A stretch of 64,000 bases of DNA, from positions 106,412 through 170,411 of the forward strand of contig JAOWBW010001317.1 in assembly GCA_026119855.1 (NCBI GenBank), given 5' to 3'. The notes beneath the pieces were generated by a model. It ran no database searches. It was not told the DNA's origin and was given only the letters and a program-made list of their open reading frames with translations. Made by a program: the position numbers and the translations under genes. How positions within the stretch are numbered: the stretch's first letter is position 1; each line of letters starts with the position of its first letter. This document shows positions 20,217-31,352 of this stretch, piece after piece. This DNA comes from Campanula takesimana. Taxonomy: Eukaryota > Streptophyta > Magnoliopsida > Asterales > Campanulaceae.

Positions 20217-22583
20217 TTGCTGTTTCCAGATTCCGTTTTTCTTATTCTGCAGACTTTCTACGGAATTCTCGTAAAGTCCAGGGCTCAAATATTCATTACT
20301 TTGATCAGATCAGAGTACACTAATATTTATTGCCATGAGATACTGAAATCATTTCCCAAGCATTGTTACTTTAGTGAACTACGTACATCAATATGTATTA
20401 GTCCAAAAGAGTATTTCCTTTCACTACTATTAGTAAGAGGTGTCTTAATCAATTTACAAGATTCACACATATCACATGATTCGAAATCATGCGAATTTAA
20501 AACTCCATCCCATGGAATTTTAGATATGTGTTTCTTTAATTTGACATAGACATCAATGCTTTTAACAGTGTAACACTTACATCCTTAGATTCAGATTTCT
20601 ATTATTTATGTTATACTCATTATTTTGTTCTTCCAAGATAAGGATATAAAGTTTCATTATATGATTAGCAATACAATAAAGCAAATCATTTTAATGTAAC
20701 ACTTTCTTATTCGAAATAAGAAACATCCATAATCTTCTAATGAAGAAACCAAAATAATATTTCTACTTAAAGCAGGAACATCACAACATTTGTTCAAAAC
20801 AAATATGAACCCACTAGGTAAAGACACTTCGCAAGTTCCTATGATTAATGTTGCAACATTTGCATCATTATTACCACATAGGTTAATCTTTACCTTCCTT
20901 AAGTAGTCTTTCTATTTCTCAAGCTTACACATTTAGACAAATGTGGGATCCATATCCGATATCCAATACCCAAGAACTTAGAAGTAGAAAGATAAACATA
21001 AATACTTAGAGTGGTAGTCCAACTACCCTTCCCTTTTGATATTTTAATTCAAACTGTAATTCTCCAATGGTCAATCATATTGCCATAGTAGCAATTACAT
21101 CCTCAGGATTTTAGGTTTAGCCACAAATATTTCTTTTAGGCTTGACAACTCTTGTTTTTCCTTTATTTAAATCTTTATTCTTTATTAACCTTTAGAGTTT
21201 AAGAAGTTTCCATTTGATATTAAGACATATCATTTTAAACATCAAATGTCGCTTATGAATTAATATCAAATCCGTTTGTTAGTTCCAAACTAACTTGACA
21301 AACAAGCCATCTGAGGTAATTAATATGTCTCTTCATGTTCAAAACATGAGAACTTATCAACTTACCTTTCATTATCACATGAATGTTAGGCTCTAATCAA
21401 TCTCAAACTTTATTTGCCTTTCTTGCTAGTAGGAACGCTTCCTACGCGATTGCTTATCACATAAGCATCCACATAGTTCAGTAACTTCTTAAGTTCTAAA
21501 TATATGGTAGCAAGTCGTAGGACAATTGACATCCATAGATTCATCCACATGTATCTAATTAATGTCTTTGTCCTTATTTAAGGCATTAGGTTTATTAAGA
21601 ATAAGATTTATTAAGAATTCATAACTTCTGATCTTGCTTTAGAACGATTCTTAAGCTCATGACTAGGTCAAAGAAGTTAATCTCATTCTCTTTAAGTGGG
21701 GTCAATTGCAGTAATTATACATGATTATAGTTCAAAACATTCTACACAATATGCAAATAAATATACACATATATTTCATACCTTTATCATTTAGAGATAT
21801 TAAAGTATTTCATAAATACTCCCACTAAATTATACACATTCAAATACAACTCTTGTATTATATAATTTAAATGGGCTACGATCCATATTTCACTTGATTT
21901 GTGAGTCTGCTTTGGCATGAACCTCAAAACCAAGATATTTAGGTAGATAACTCCTTATCAATCACATCACATGTGACTCTTAGATCATTTATGGGATTTG
22001 TGACATCTTATGTCATACATATTTTAATCCCATCTTATGCCTTAGGCCCATAACCATTATGCTAGCCTAATTAAATTTGACCACTTTAAACGTATAGAAA
22101 ACCTTTGCCTCATCTTGCTTCTCAATGATAGAATGATATGCCCTGCTTTGGCAGATAAACCACATCGAAACGAGCAAGGTACTTCACAAGTGTTTAAATA
22201 GTGGGTGGCATAAAACTTAAATTTTTTAATGAAGGTTCAATTACACAGAGACATGCATCATATATTTAATTATGTCAAACATAATATAATATAGTCTTTG
22301 CATTAAAGATGTTAGCTAATCAAATTAATTAACAGAAGCAAAGTCTTGTGATTTAATTATGAAGCAACTTTATGGGGACGGAATCTAAATCATCTGTAAA
22401 CAATTTACAGATTGGATATTTCATTCGCATTCCCAGAAACAAGGCGTAAGCTTGCCATTGGTCCATGCAATGAATCAATCCAAATTTAGTTTCCTTCTCT
22501 TGCAAACAATTTGCACTTTGCTCATAGGGATAAATTCTGAAACTTTCGTTTCCGCAGAATATCCATAAATTGAGAGCACAAAA

Positions 22584-22697
22584 CGCACGGTCGAAACTAA
22601 GCCAAAAGGCATCCACATTCCCGTACTAAACAAGAAACCAAGTAACATCTCAATACGGTCGAAACTAAGCCAAAAGGCATCCACATTCCCGTATACA
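22584..22697 (-). ncRNA. duplicated leader stem-loop of element E
   Basis: A ~40-nt motif containing CGAAACTAAGCCAAAAGG occurs at about 22587-22625 and 22653-22694. In the minus (sense) direction the second copy is closed by ATACGG/CCGTAT and carries an inner GCC-UUUU-GGC hairpin. A related copy lies in the leader of Gypsy element C at 62746-62786. Its position 0.7-0.8 kb downstream of the 5' LTR suggests a leader RNA element; the role is unknown. Confidence 0.5.
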
Positions 22698-22935
22698 TTG
22701 GTCACTTGTTTCAAGATCATTCATTGTCTCATCAATCTGAAAGATTACAGCAATTCTGAACTCTTTAGAACTCTGATTTCTGCAACTTTCTGGATTGAAT
22801 CATATTTCAGGAAACACGGTTTCAAAAACCAGCCATCTGAAAAAAATTCGATTTCTGATTCGAATTCTGTAAACGATTTACAGAACAACCAGAAAACCAA
22901 AAAAAAAACAAATCTGCCAGAAAACCTAGGGGCGG

Positions 22936-22981
22936 CCGTTCGGCGGGCCATCAGACGTACGCCGTCTTTGGCGCCGTACGG
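22936..22981. promoter_or_regulatory. leader 19-bp-phased CGTACG cluster of element E
   Basis: CCGTTCGG at 22936, ACGTACGC at 22955 and CCGTACGG at 22974 form a third kind of occurrence with the same 19-bp period. It lies about 400 bp inside the 5' LTR. Confidence 0.75.
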
Positions 22982-23369
22982 TGCCTTGTCCCAGTTTTCC
23001 AGAAATTTTCAAATTCGATCGATCCCATTATCGTGTTCATGCATTAATCAGATTAAACCAACACGAATTTACAGATTACGAATTTTATTAGATCTAACCA
23101 ATATCATGAATAAACAATTTATAACATATACAAATTAGATCTAAATTTTCAATACACATAATCCAATTATTTATTGATAATCCCAACATGCAATTATTCA
23201 TATAGATCACATCAATATAATAATTACATAATCCCCATATTCATGCTCATAAATTTCATATCACATACAAAATTCAAATCACACATTCATCTTTATCATC
23301 ATGCAAAATTCATATAATCGAATTAAATAATTTAAACATGATGTATTAAAATAATCAACGATGAACGGG

Positions 23370-23381
23370 GCTCTGATACCA
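23370..23381 (-). other. primer binding site of element E (tRNA-iMet type)
   Basis: Minus-strand TGGTATCAGAGC lies one base from the 5' LTR. It is the classic plant Copia primer site complementary to initiator-methionine tRNA, and it fixes the element's orientation. Confidence 0.9.
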
Positions 23382-23382
23382 C

Positions 23383-24772
23383 TGTTGGGTTTTGACGTAT
23401 CATGCGCAGCGGAATAAACATAAGATCAAACACCCATGAGCCCGGATCCGTGCATGTTGATTAAATTAAATACAAGATGAAATAAACTAACCCTTAAAGA
23501 TCGCATCCATTAACACGGACTTTAAGGTGCTAACGCAAACACCCTCTATCGGTATCCACACGTCGAACGGATATCAAGAACACCTTCTTGATCTGGATTG
23601 CTAGACCCAAGGCTTGATGAAGAAACGATTTCTTCGTAGGAATTATTTTGCTCCATTGATCATTGTATTTTGATGATTCTCAATCTCAAAATAAATAATC
23701 ATACCTCTCTATAATTTATTGTTTCTAAAACAATGGTTATTAATTTCCAAAATCAACATTAGAGGCTGTCAAACCCGGCTGTATATCATATATAAGGGCC
23801 TGACATAATTCCATTTGGGATCGGGATTCCTTGTCGTACAAGAAAACTGAATAAACTTGACAGATACGGGGCACCAGCCATACGGCTAGCCAGGCGCCGT
23901 ACGGTGGTTTCATAGCCGTACGGTGGCCTGTCCAGTTTTCCTAAAATTTCTTCCTTTTCCAATCCGTTCTATTGTGTGTGACCCAATAGGATTATACTAA
24001 GTTGGAAACGAGTCTGAACCAGTCAGAAACCGTAAGTCATAAGCGGACTCTAGCAAGCCATTATGACTACCCAATTAGTATAACTTTAAAAGTCCAAAGT
24101 TACCTTATAGAACATATTACAATCCCTTTGTTGCATGATATCATATTGGACATAAGTCATGGTCTACGTCAACTTATGTTGTCCAATGCTTTCTTGATCC
24201 CGAGTAGATTGATATGAGCAAATGACATTGAACACATCAATTCATTTGGGAATGGCCATGCACTATCATCAATCTCACTTATCGAGTGGCCAAGAAGATA
24301 TCTCTCTTGAGAGAGGGACAAATCCCATCTTGACTTATCATTCTTCCCTACATGAATCCGATTATGTCAATCATAGCCTTTATAACCACCCTATTATGGG
24401 TAGTGTTTGAGTACGTCAAACATAATGTTCATCATGTGGAAGACTATGATAATCTCAGGTCTAAGGAAATTAAATGATATAACTATTATGAGATTTAATT
24501 ATGACATTTGACCATGACATAAATCTCATAACGGGTCTATCCAGTACCTTGTTCTCCAACAAGTACCCACAAGTTTAATCCGCATCCTATGCACCATAAT
24601 CATCATATGATTATCCATTAAACTCATGCTAGCTCTTCATAAGTGCTAGGGACAATGATCATTATAGTAAACATGCAAAAGATATAATAATTGGGTTTGT
24701 TATCTCTATAACAATGAAGCTATGATATAACGCATAGGCATTTCTCAAGGGCCTAGAGCATAATATCCAACA
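23383..24772 (-). repeat. 5' LTR of element E
   Basis: In plus coordinates it runs from TGTTGGGTTTTGACGTATC to GAGCATAATATCCAACA (1390 bp), with intact TG/CA ends. It holds three palindromic sites at 23878, 23897 and 23916, spaced 19 bp. The first has decayed to CCATACGG. Confidence 0.92.
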
Positions 24773-24777
24773 TATCC

Positions 24778-26759
24778 ATGGGGGATTTCCTTTTCCGTGT
24801 CATTGGTATGTGCTCACTCGAGAAAGCCGTCTCGACCAGGAAATCTACTAGGGGTTGTGCCAGCAATGTGTTTCTTGGCTTGTATGTGATATCAAACTCA
24901 GTCAATTCAATAGACCAGTTGAGCAATCTGCTAGAGCTATCCATCTTGTGGAGTATTTTCCTGAGTGGCGCATCGGTGTAGACTGTGATAGGATGAGCAG
25001 AGAAGTAGGCGCGTAACTTTCTGGCTGCTATCACTAAGGCAAATGCTAATTTCTCAGCATTAAAATACCTACTTTCTGTATCTGATAGCGCCTTGCTCAT
25101 ATAGTATACTGGTTTTTGGACTCCGCCTTTTTCCCGGACAAGTACAATAGCTATAGCATGGTCTGTCGCAGCCAAGAACACATAAAGCATCTCTCCCATG
25201 ATGGGGCTGCTGAGTAGAGGTGGTGATCCTAAGTATCCCTTTAGTTGCTGGAATGAGGCCGAGCATTCTGGCGTCCAAGAAAAATCCTTTGTTCCCTTCA
25301 AGGCTTTAAAGAAGGGGAGAGATTTTTCTGCTGATCTTGCAATGAATCTCCCCAGGGCGGCAACACTTCCATTCAGTCTTTGAATCTCTTTGATACATGT
25401 CGGTTCCTGCATATCTACCAGTGCTTGGATTTTCTCCGGGTTGGCCTCAATGCCCCTTTGTGAAATCATGAAGCCCAGAAACTTTCCTGCCGTAACCCCA
25501 AATACGCATTTGTTGGGGTTGAGCTTCATGTTATTGGCCTTCAGATTTTCTATTGTCTCCTTCAAGTCCAGGGTATGGCTTCCCGTCTTAGTTTTTATTA
25601 CCATGTCGTCTATGTAGGCTTCCATGTTCCTTCCGACCTGGGACTTGAAGATCTTGTTAACCATTCTCTAGTAGGTCGCTCCGGCATTCTTGAGACCAAA
25701 TGGCATCATTACATAGCAATAAATTCCACTAGCCGTTTGGAAGGCCGTCTTTTCAATGTCTTCTTCTGCCATTTTTACTTGGTGATAGCCCGAGTAAGCA
25801 TCAAGGAAGCTAAGCGTCTGGTGTCTAGCAATGGAGTCCACCAGCTTATCGATCCTCGGGAGCGGGTAACTTTCTTTGGGGCAAGCTTTGTTGAGGTCTG
25901 TGAAGTCCACACACATCCTCCACTTGCCATTCTATTTGACGACCATGACAACATTGGCCAGCCATTGTGGGTAAGTTGCTTCCCTTATGATGCCGACCTT
26001 CAACAGCTTTTCCACTTCCTCTTCAATGGCCTTCTCCTTGTCTCTAGAAAAGACTCTGTGTGTCTGTTTGATGGGTTTAAAGAACTTGTATACTTCATGT
26101 TTATGAAGGAAAATATCTTCCTTCACTCCGACCATGTCCTCTACTTTCCATACAAACACGTCTAGGTTGTTCTTGAGTAGGGAGATGATCTCTTACCTTT
26201 CTTCTGGAGGGAGTTATCTTTCAATCTTTATCTTCTGTTCAGGGTATTCTGGGTTGATCACGACCTCTTCAAGTTGGTCCACCGGTTCCAGTTCTGGTCC
26301 ATCCCTGAATCCTAAAGTTTCTATGATGATCTCTCTAACTCGTTCTTTGTTTTTCCCTTCCAGGATTAAATTTTCCAGGTCTAGGAGTTTATCTACCTCT
26401 GTTTCAACATGAGTAGGTTCTGTGGCCCCCGAGCTTGGGACGAGAGCGAGGGTTAAGTCACTCGGCTCGTCGGAAACTGTATTGAGGGATATTAAGACAA
26501 AACCATCAAGTCCATAGATTACCTCATCCTTTGCCGGGGTGTCTTCATTGTCTAGAATTACCTAATCCTCTGGGATGTCTTTAACTGTTTCCAGAATTAT
26601 CCTGATGTTTGATGTCGACTTGGTAACTGTGGTCGTCCTGGAAAGAGTGATGTTCTTCTCTGGGGTGTCAATTTCCATCTTGTTTTTCGTCTTCCTAGAC
26701 TTCATCACATGCTCCAAGAAATCTTTGGGAGCACCCAATACACATCCGATACCTGCTGG
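24778..26759 (-). pseudogene. element A pol, 5' part: reverse transcriptase and RNase H
   Basis: Minus-strand frames at 25932-26159, 25668-25916 and 24753-25664 give a Tat-type reverse transcriptase: NGKWRMCVDFTDLNKACPK, FLDAYSGYHQVKM, MMPFGLKNAGATY and the catalytic YIDDMVIKT. The RNase H segment includes KPVYYMSKALSDTESRY. Single in-frame stops separate these blocks; at least two fit CAG-to-TAG. Upstream (26160-26759) are degraded gag-pro linker sequences rich in Glu/Ile with several stops. The gene is cut at 24773 by Copia E and at 26760 by element C; A's gag lies outside the window. Confidence 0.85.
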
Positions 26760-26764
26760 GGTGG

Positions 26765-27757
26765 TGTTTGCGCGCAGGTTTTTGGAGCGGTTTTGTCCTT
26801 CGCTTTACCTTTTGGTTTGAGAGTCGCCACCATGTTGTTGTCGGAACACGGACTAAGATATCTGGATTCGGAGGTTAAGTTATGAATTGGGAAGGTCAAG
26901 GAGCACCCAATTCACCCAATCTAGGATTGGTCTTGCTAAGAAATCATCATCATTGTTTTGAAATTATGCAAAACGTACACAAAAGGGACCAAATAAATAA
27001 TTTCTTATTTATTTGGAATGTCGGATCATATGCTTCGAGACCATCTCTATGAATTAGAGAGGCTTTAGGCTAATCCTTTAATGGAATCACACTACTTCAA
27101 AGAGAAAGAAGGAGATGAGAAGGTAGAAAACAAAGAGTTTTACCTAAGCGTTCTTCAAGAATCCTATGGATGGCCTTGACTAAAGGCCTTGATGATCCAA
27201 TGAAATTGGCTTGAATGGTGTTGTGAAGGTTTGAATTTCATGGGTAAGGAAGGGAGGCTGATTATGGAGACCTCTTTGATCAGATTTGGAGTGGTTTTGG
27301 GTGAATGACCATTCTAGAGGCTTTTTGGTTCAAGAACCTCTATATTTATAGGACTTCTAGACCTAGGGTTTTGGCCAAGAAGGTAAGTTCTGATGGGAAT
27401 CCAAGACTTGATTTCCACAGAGGTATTTTTGGACTCTAGGATCGTCTATTAGGTTTTCCCTGGATTGCTTAAGTGTTTGCCAAGAAAAGGGGTTAAGATC
27501 AATAAGGAAACTGACCAAAACTCGACTGTCAAGGTGGGATATCTCGTACGAGACATCAATGTCTCGTACGAGACATCCATGTGCTGGAATCATATTTATG
27601 CCCTTTGCAGCAGTTTTGATGTTCATTTAGGCCCCTGACTAACGGAGTCAGTTAGAAACTTAACAAAACATGTCCAACTTAACGAGTTTCAACCCAAATC
27701 AAAGGCGAGACACAGAAGTAGTGTGGCTATGAATGAATGTCCAAAATGGGGTCTACA
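26765..27757 (-). repeat. 3' LTR of element C
   Basis: The first ~310 bp match the 63693-64000 sequence closely. In plus coordinates it starts TGTTTGCGCGC and ends GGGGTCTACA, so on the sense strand it reads TGTAGACCCC to GCAAACA. The TATA box is TATAAATATA (27341-27350, minus). It carries a CTCGTACGAG pair at 27543 and 27563, about 190 bp upstream of that TATA box. Confidence 0.88.
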
Positions 27758-27770
27758 GAGCCCCTCGGCG
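27758..27770 (-). other. polypurine tract of element C
   Basis: Minus-strand GTCGCCGAGGGGCTC abuts the LTR start TGTAGAC. The same sequence precedes the 3' LTRs of B and D, which ties the three elements together. Confidence 0.75.
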
Positions 27771-27832
27771 ACGATACTTATGGATGAAGTACCGTCGTCG
27801 ATAGAAAAGACACCATTTTGAACTAGGGGTAT

Positions 27833-27893
27833 GGTCGTGCTAAAAAGCTGCCTACGTATTCCTCGGAAGGAAATCAGACCAAACGTAGTTCGA
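27833..27893 (-). ncRNA. putative pseudoknot RNA element, C 3' copy
   Basis: On the sense (minus) strand it reads GAACTACG ... TGGTC ... TTCC/GGAA ... ACGTAGGCA ... GCU-UUUU-AGC ... GACCA. Four stems can form: CUACG/CGUAG, UUCC/GGAA, GCU/AGC and UGGUC/GACCA. The last crosses the first. It lies about 65 bp upstream of the polypurine tract. Confidence 0.6.
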
Positions 27894-27979
27894 CTCTGAA
27901 AACACGTAAAAACTGAGGTTTAAGGTATTTTGAAAATCATTTTTTGAAAACAAATACTTGCGGTGAGTAAAGTTTAAAG

Positions 27980-28945
27980 TTTAGAGAGTAACCCATACTG
28001 AGGAATTAATGGCCTTGACCCAATTCTGAATATACTCCTTTTTTGTTGATGACGAACCATCTCCAGTTGCAATCCATACTGAGGAATCAATCTCTTTGAC
28101 TCCAATTCTGAATATACCCTGTTGTTAATGACGAACCGCCTTCAGATCTGGTGAGGAATCCTATGTTATTAACATACATCTTGATAACAATTATCAAACT
28201 CGGGTTTGGAGACGCCAATTACTTGGATCCTTACTTCTCCTTCCAACGAGATTGCCTCTCCGTTGGAAAATATTAATCCTATGCCATTATCTTACACCTT
28301 GATGAAAATTATGGGACTCTGAGGGGTGTGAATCCTATGTTATTTGTGTACACCTCGATAACAATTGTGGGATCACTGGTTGTGGAGACGCCAATCACTT
28401 GGATCCTTGCTTCTCCTTCCAACGAGATTGCCTCTCCGTCGGGAAATATGAATCCTATGCCATTAACTTACACCTTGATGGTAATTGTGGGACTCTAAAT
28501 GATGGGATCCTGTGTTATTAACTTACGTCTCGATAACAGTCGTGAGATACCCGGTTGTAAATCCTGTGCCATTAACATACGCCTCGATGACAGTCGTGGG
28601 ACGCCTGGTTGTAAATCCTATGCCACTAACATACGTCTTGATGACAGTCGCTGGATTTAGAGTTTGCTGATGCAGATTTTGTTGCTCACCCATGATCTTG
28701 GATATGCGGTGAGAATAAATTCGTACTGAGAAACAACTTTGCTTGTTCCAATTCTGAAAATATCCATTTGTTGGTGATTCAACGTTCCATCTTGAACCGG
28801 GTTCAGATTTGACTTTTCAGTCTAAAGCAGGGCTTTTTCTGACCTTTCTGTTAAAAAGCATGGCTTTTCTGGAGTTCCTGTCAAAAAGCAGGGCTTTTCT
28901 GATATTTCTGTTTAAAGCAGGGCTTTTCTGGAATTTCTCAAGAAA
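27980..28945. repeat. three short tandem repeat families in the 3' region of C
   Basis: First, a ~80-bp unit with CCATACTGAGGAAT and CCAATTCTGAATATA occurs at 27990 and 28073, with a worn third copy near 28716. Second, at least seven units beginning AATCCTATG(C/T)(C/T)ATTAAC lie between 28156 and 28660, some enclosing a duplicated ~90-bp piece with CAACGAGATTGCCTCTCCGT. Third, four ~30-bp units with AAGCAGGGCTTTTCTG lie at 28823-28925. They occupy the place of the CTAACGG arrays in B and D. No gene is seen in 27894-29155. Confidence 0.75.
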
Positions 28946-28976
28946 ACATGGTTTTCTGAGGAGTTTCTGGGGATAT

Positions 28977-29006
28977 CTCGTACGAGGGAGGGATACCTCG
29001 TACGAG
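28977..29006. promoter_or_regulatory. CTCGTACGAG pair upstream of PMD gene
   Basis: CTCGTACGAG starts at 28977 and 28997, exactly 20 bp apart. The pair ends 150 bp before the ATG of the PMD gene at 29156. Confidence 0.75.
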
Positions 29007-29767
29007 CCATCTCTGTTTTTTGGCACATATCAGCGTTGATTCAGTGATTTTGAATCACTTCTTCATTTCATTCTCGGGAGCTTTCAACCCTAGGCGATTT
29101 TTTCACTCAAAAATCACCATTTTCACCAAGATCTAGTGATTCCTAACCCTTTCTGATGGCCGGTGTACATCGATCCCATAAAGAGAACCTCTTTGGTAGG
29201 CATATGAAGGGTAAAGTATGGGCGATAGATTAGTTGTGCCCATTCCCTAAGGATCATGTTTCTCACGCCATTCGGACGAGGCGGGTAAGGATCTCTTCCT
29301 TTGACTGAGTTTCCATGTCAATTTCGTCGTTGGATGTCTCAATTTAGTGTTCTAGCAGTTTGACTTTTGTCAATTTTCGCCTAGAATTATCGCTGCTAGG
29401 GTTTATGATGCATGGCTGATCTTTCAATGGAATTTCATCCTTGTTGATGTTGAAAATAATTGTAGTATAGTAGTACATGATTTCGACTGTCGTTTTAGGC
29501 AATTCTGCGACTTTTCGGGTAAAATGCTTAAATGAGGATTTTACCTATTTTCTGACATTTGTCTCTTTTGTCTATGTTGCTTGAAGTCATTCAGGGTGAT
29601 TAACAACTGTAGAGGCAGCGTACGAGCAGTTTCCGAGAGGTGGGCAACTCTCAATGGCGAGATGAAGAAAGAGATCGAGAATCTCGGGCTGAAACTCTTC
29701 TTTGACGGCTTAGTCGGTGAGAGGAGGAACGTTCACTTGCTCCAAGCTATTCGGGAGCGCTGGTGGG

Positions 29768-30773
29768 TGTAGACACCCCGCCTTGGACCGCTCACCCCGA
29801 TTGCACATTTGATCTTGTGTTTCTCCCCATTTTAAGTGTTTCTCGTTAGTTTCTGTCACTTCCGTTAAGTTCCTGACTGACTTCGTTAAGTCCAGGGACT
29901 AAACTGAATAACAGGGCTGACTTTCTAGTCCATTCTGTCAAAATTGCCTTCTCTGAGTCGCGCGCCTCCGACAGGAGGAGCCAGACGCGCGCGCCTCCCG
30001 CCCCCAAAGCAGGAAGCGCGCGCCTCTGGGCGTCAGTTACAGATTTCTGGCCAGGATTCTCTCCCTTGCTCAATTTACAGGATTTTGCCCGGGAAGGATT
30101 TCTTGGTGACTGAGTTTTGGCACCAAAAACATCTCTCTTTCACCTATAAAAACCCCCTTTACCTCCATTTTTGAGGACCTTGGATCTTTTACTCTAAAAT
30201 CTTACATTTTCAACAAAGAAGCCAAATTTCTTACCTTCAAGGCATTTCCAAACGCATTCATCAAGAAGTGTTTGAAGTCTCTCGAAGACTAGGTAAAAAC
30301 CATTTCCTTCCTCTTCTCGACTTCATCTCTTTTCTCTTTCTTTTTGTTTTATCAAAGTGCAATCACCCAAATCATTTTGGGACATGACTCTAATGATCAC
30401 CCCATCTCATTGAGGTTGGTTAAGGAGTTATCTCCTACATTCCAAACTCTATTTTAAAAACCCCTTTTTACGATTTAAAGAAGAAGAAGAAGAACGTTTA
30501 TCATTCATGTAGATTTGATCAAGCAAGACCAACTTTAGTTGGGCGAGATGGGTGTTTCGGTACTTCCCATCTCGTAATCTAACCCCCGAACCTCAAAACA
30601 AAGAATCTCTGTTTTCGTAATCAAACTTAGGCTATTATCAATAGGTTTTTCTTATGTTCCTCAAAACATAGGTGGCGACTCTAAACAATATAAAACAAGT
30701 TAGACATCCTAGGATAGCTCACGCGCCCTCTAGCCAAGGACCTGGCTCCCTGGGGTATCTACAGTGGCGACTC
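29768..30773 (+). repeat. 5' LTR of element B
   Basis: It runs from TGTAGACACCCCGCCTTGG to GGGGTATCTACA (1006 bp), with TGTAGA/TCTACA short inverted ends. TATA box CTATAAAAACC is at 30144-30154. Three GCGCGCC sites, 29 bp apart, start at 29960, 29989 and 30018, upstream of the TATA box. It matches 41796-42792 closely. Confidence 0.95.
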
Positions 30774-30774
30774 C

Positions 30775-30793
30775 GCTGGGGACGTTTGAGGGT
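30775..30793 (+). other. primer binding site of element B
   Basis: TGGCGACTCCGCTGGGGAC starts one base after the LTR. Element C has the same site with one change (TGGCGACTCTGCTGGGGAC). I did not assign the tRNA. Confidence 0.75.
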
Positions 30794-31318
30794 TAAACTT
30801 GCATTCTGATCAAAATCTACATCTTTTCTGGGCATTCTGATTACTGATGGGGGAGGCGCGCGCTTCTGGCCTCTTCAGCCTAAGGCGCGCGCATCCCGCA
30901 TCAAGGACCAGAATCGCCCGCTTCTTCATGTTCTTCATCTTCTTCTTTTGCTATTTTCCACTAATCATTTCTGCAGGGGTTACAATATGCACATAGGACC
31001 AGGGCAATCCCCTGAGTCCAAAATCTGACAATCTGACAGGTGTGCCCAGAAGCGCGCGCCTCCTAATAGCATTGCGCAACGCGCGCGCATAATGTATCAA
31101 CACTCAGAGGCACACGCTTCTGGGTTGGTTCCCAGAACAGAAACAGGCCTCAGAACAGAGCAATGTGATGGGGGTGTGGGCACAGTTGCCTGCATCAGTG
31201 GTTATTCTGAACTTCGGACTGTTTTAATTTTGTGTTTTATTTACCGGTCACACGGGTGATTCGGGAGTTGTAATTTATGTGCTTATGTTTTTTGTTTTTT
31301 TTTGTTTTTCTTTCTTTT

Positions 31319-31352
<34 letters not shown>

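Larger units (their letters stand above)
16600..24772 (-). mobile_element. Ty1/Copia element E, full length but decayed
   Basis: The 8.2-kb element has two LTRs, a tRNA-iMet-type primer site, a purine tract and the exact 5-bp target duplication TATCC (16595-16599 and 24773-24777). It is oriented leftward (minus) and interrupts element A's pol between the RT/RNase H part and the second RNase H. The LTRs have drifted and the inside has no long open frame, so E is old. Only a piece of reverse transcriptase is readable; the rest of 17966-23369 is AT-rich decayed sequence. Confidence 0.92.

Noticed and set aside
27833..27893. Hammerhead ribozyme or tRNA reading of the GAACTACG...ACGTAGGCA motif
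   Set aside because: CTGA occurs but the CTGATGA and GAAA core of a hammerhead is missing, and no cloverleaf with anticodon can be drawn.
29944..30174. Short ORF repeated at 41971-42225
   Set aside because: Both copies lie in B's two LTRs over the GCGCGC cluster and TATA box.
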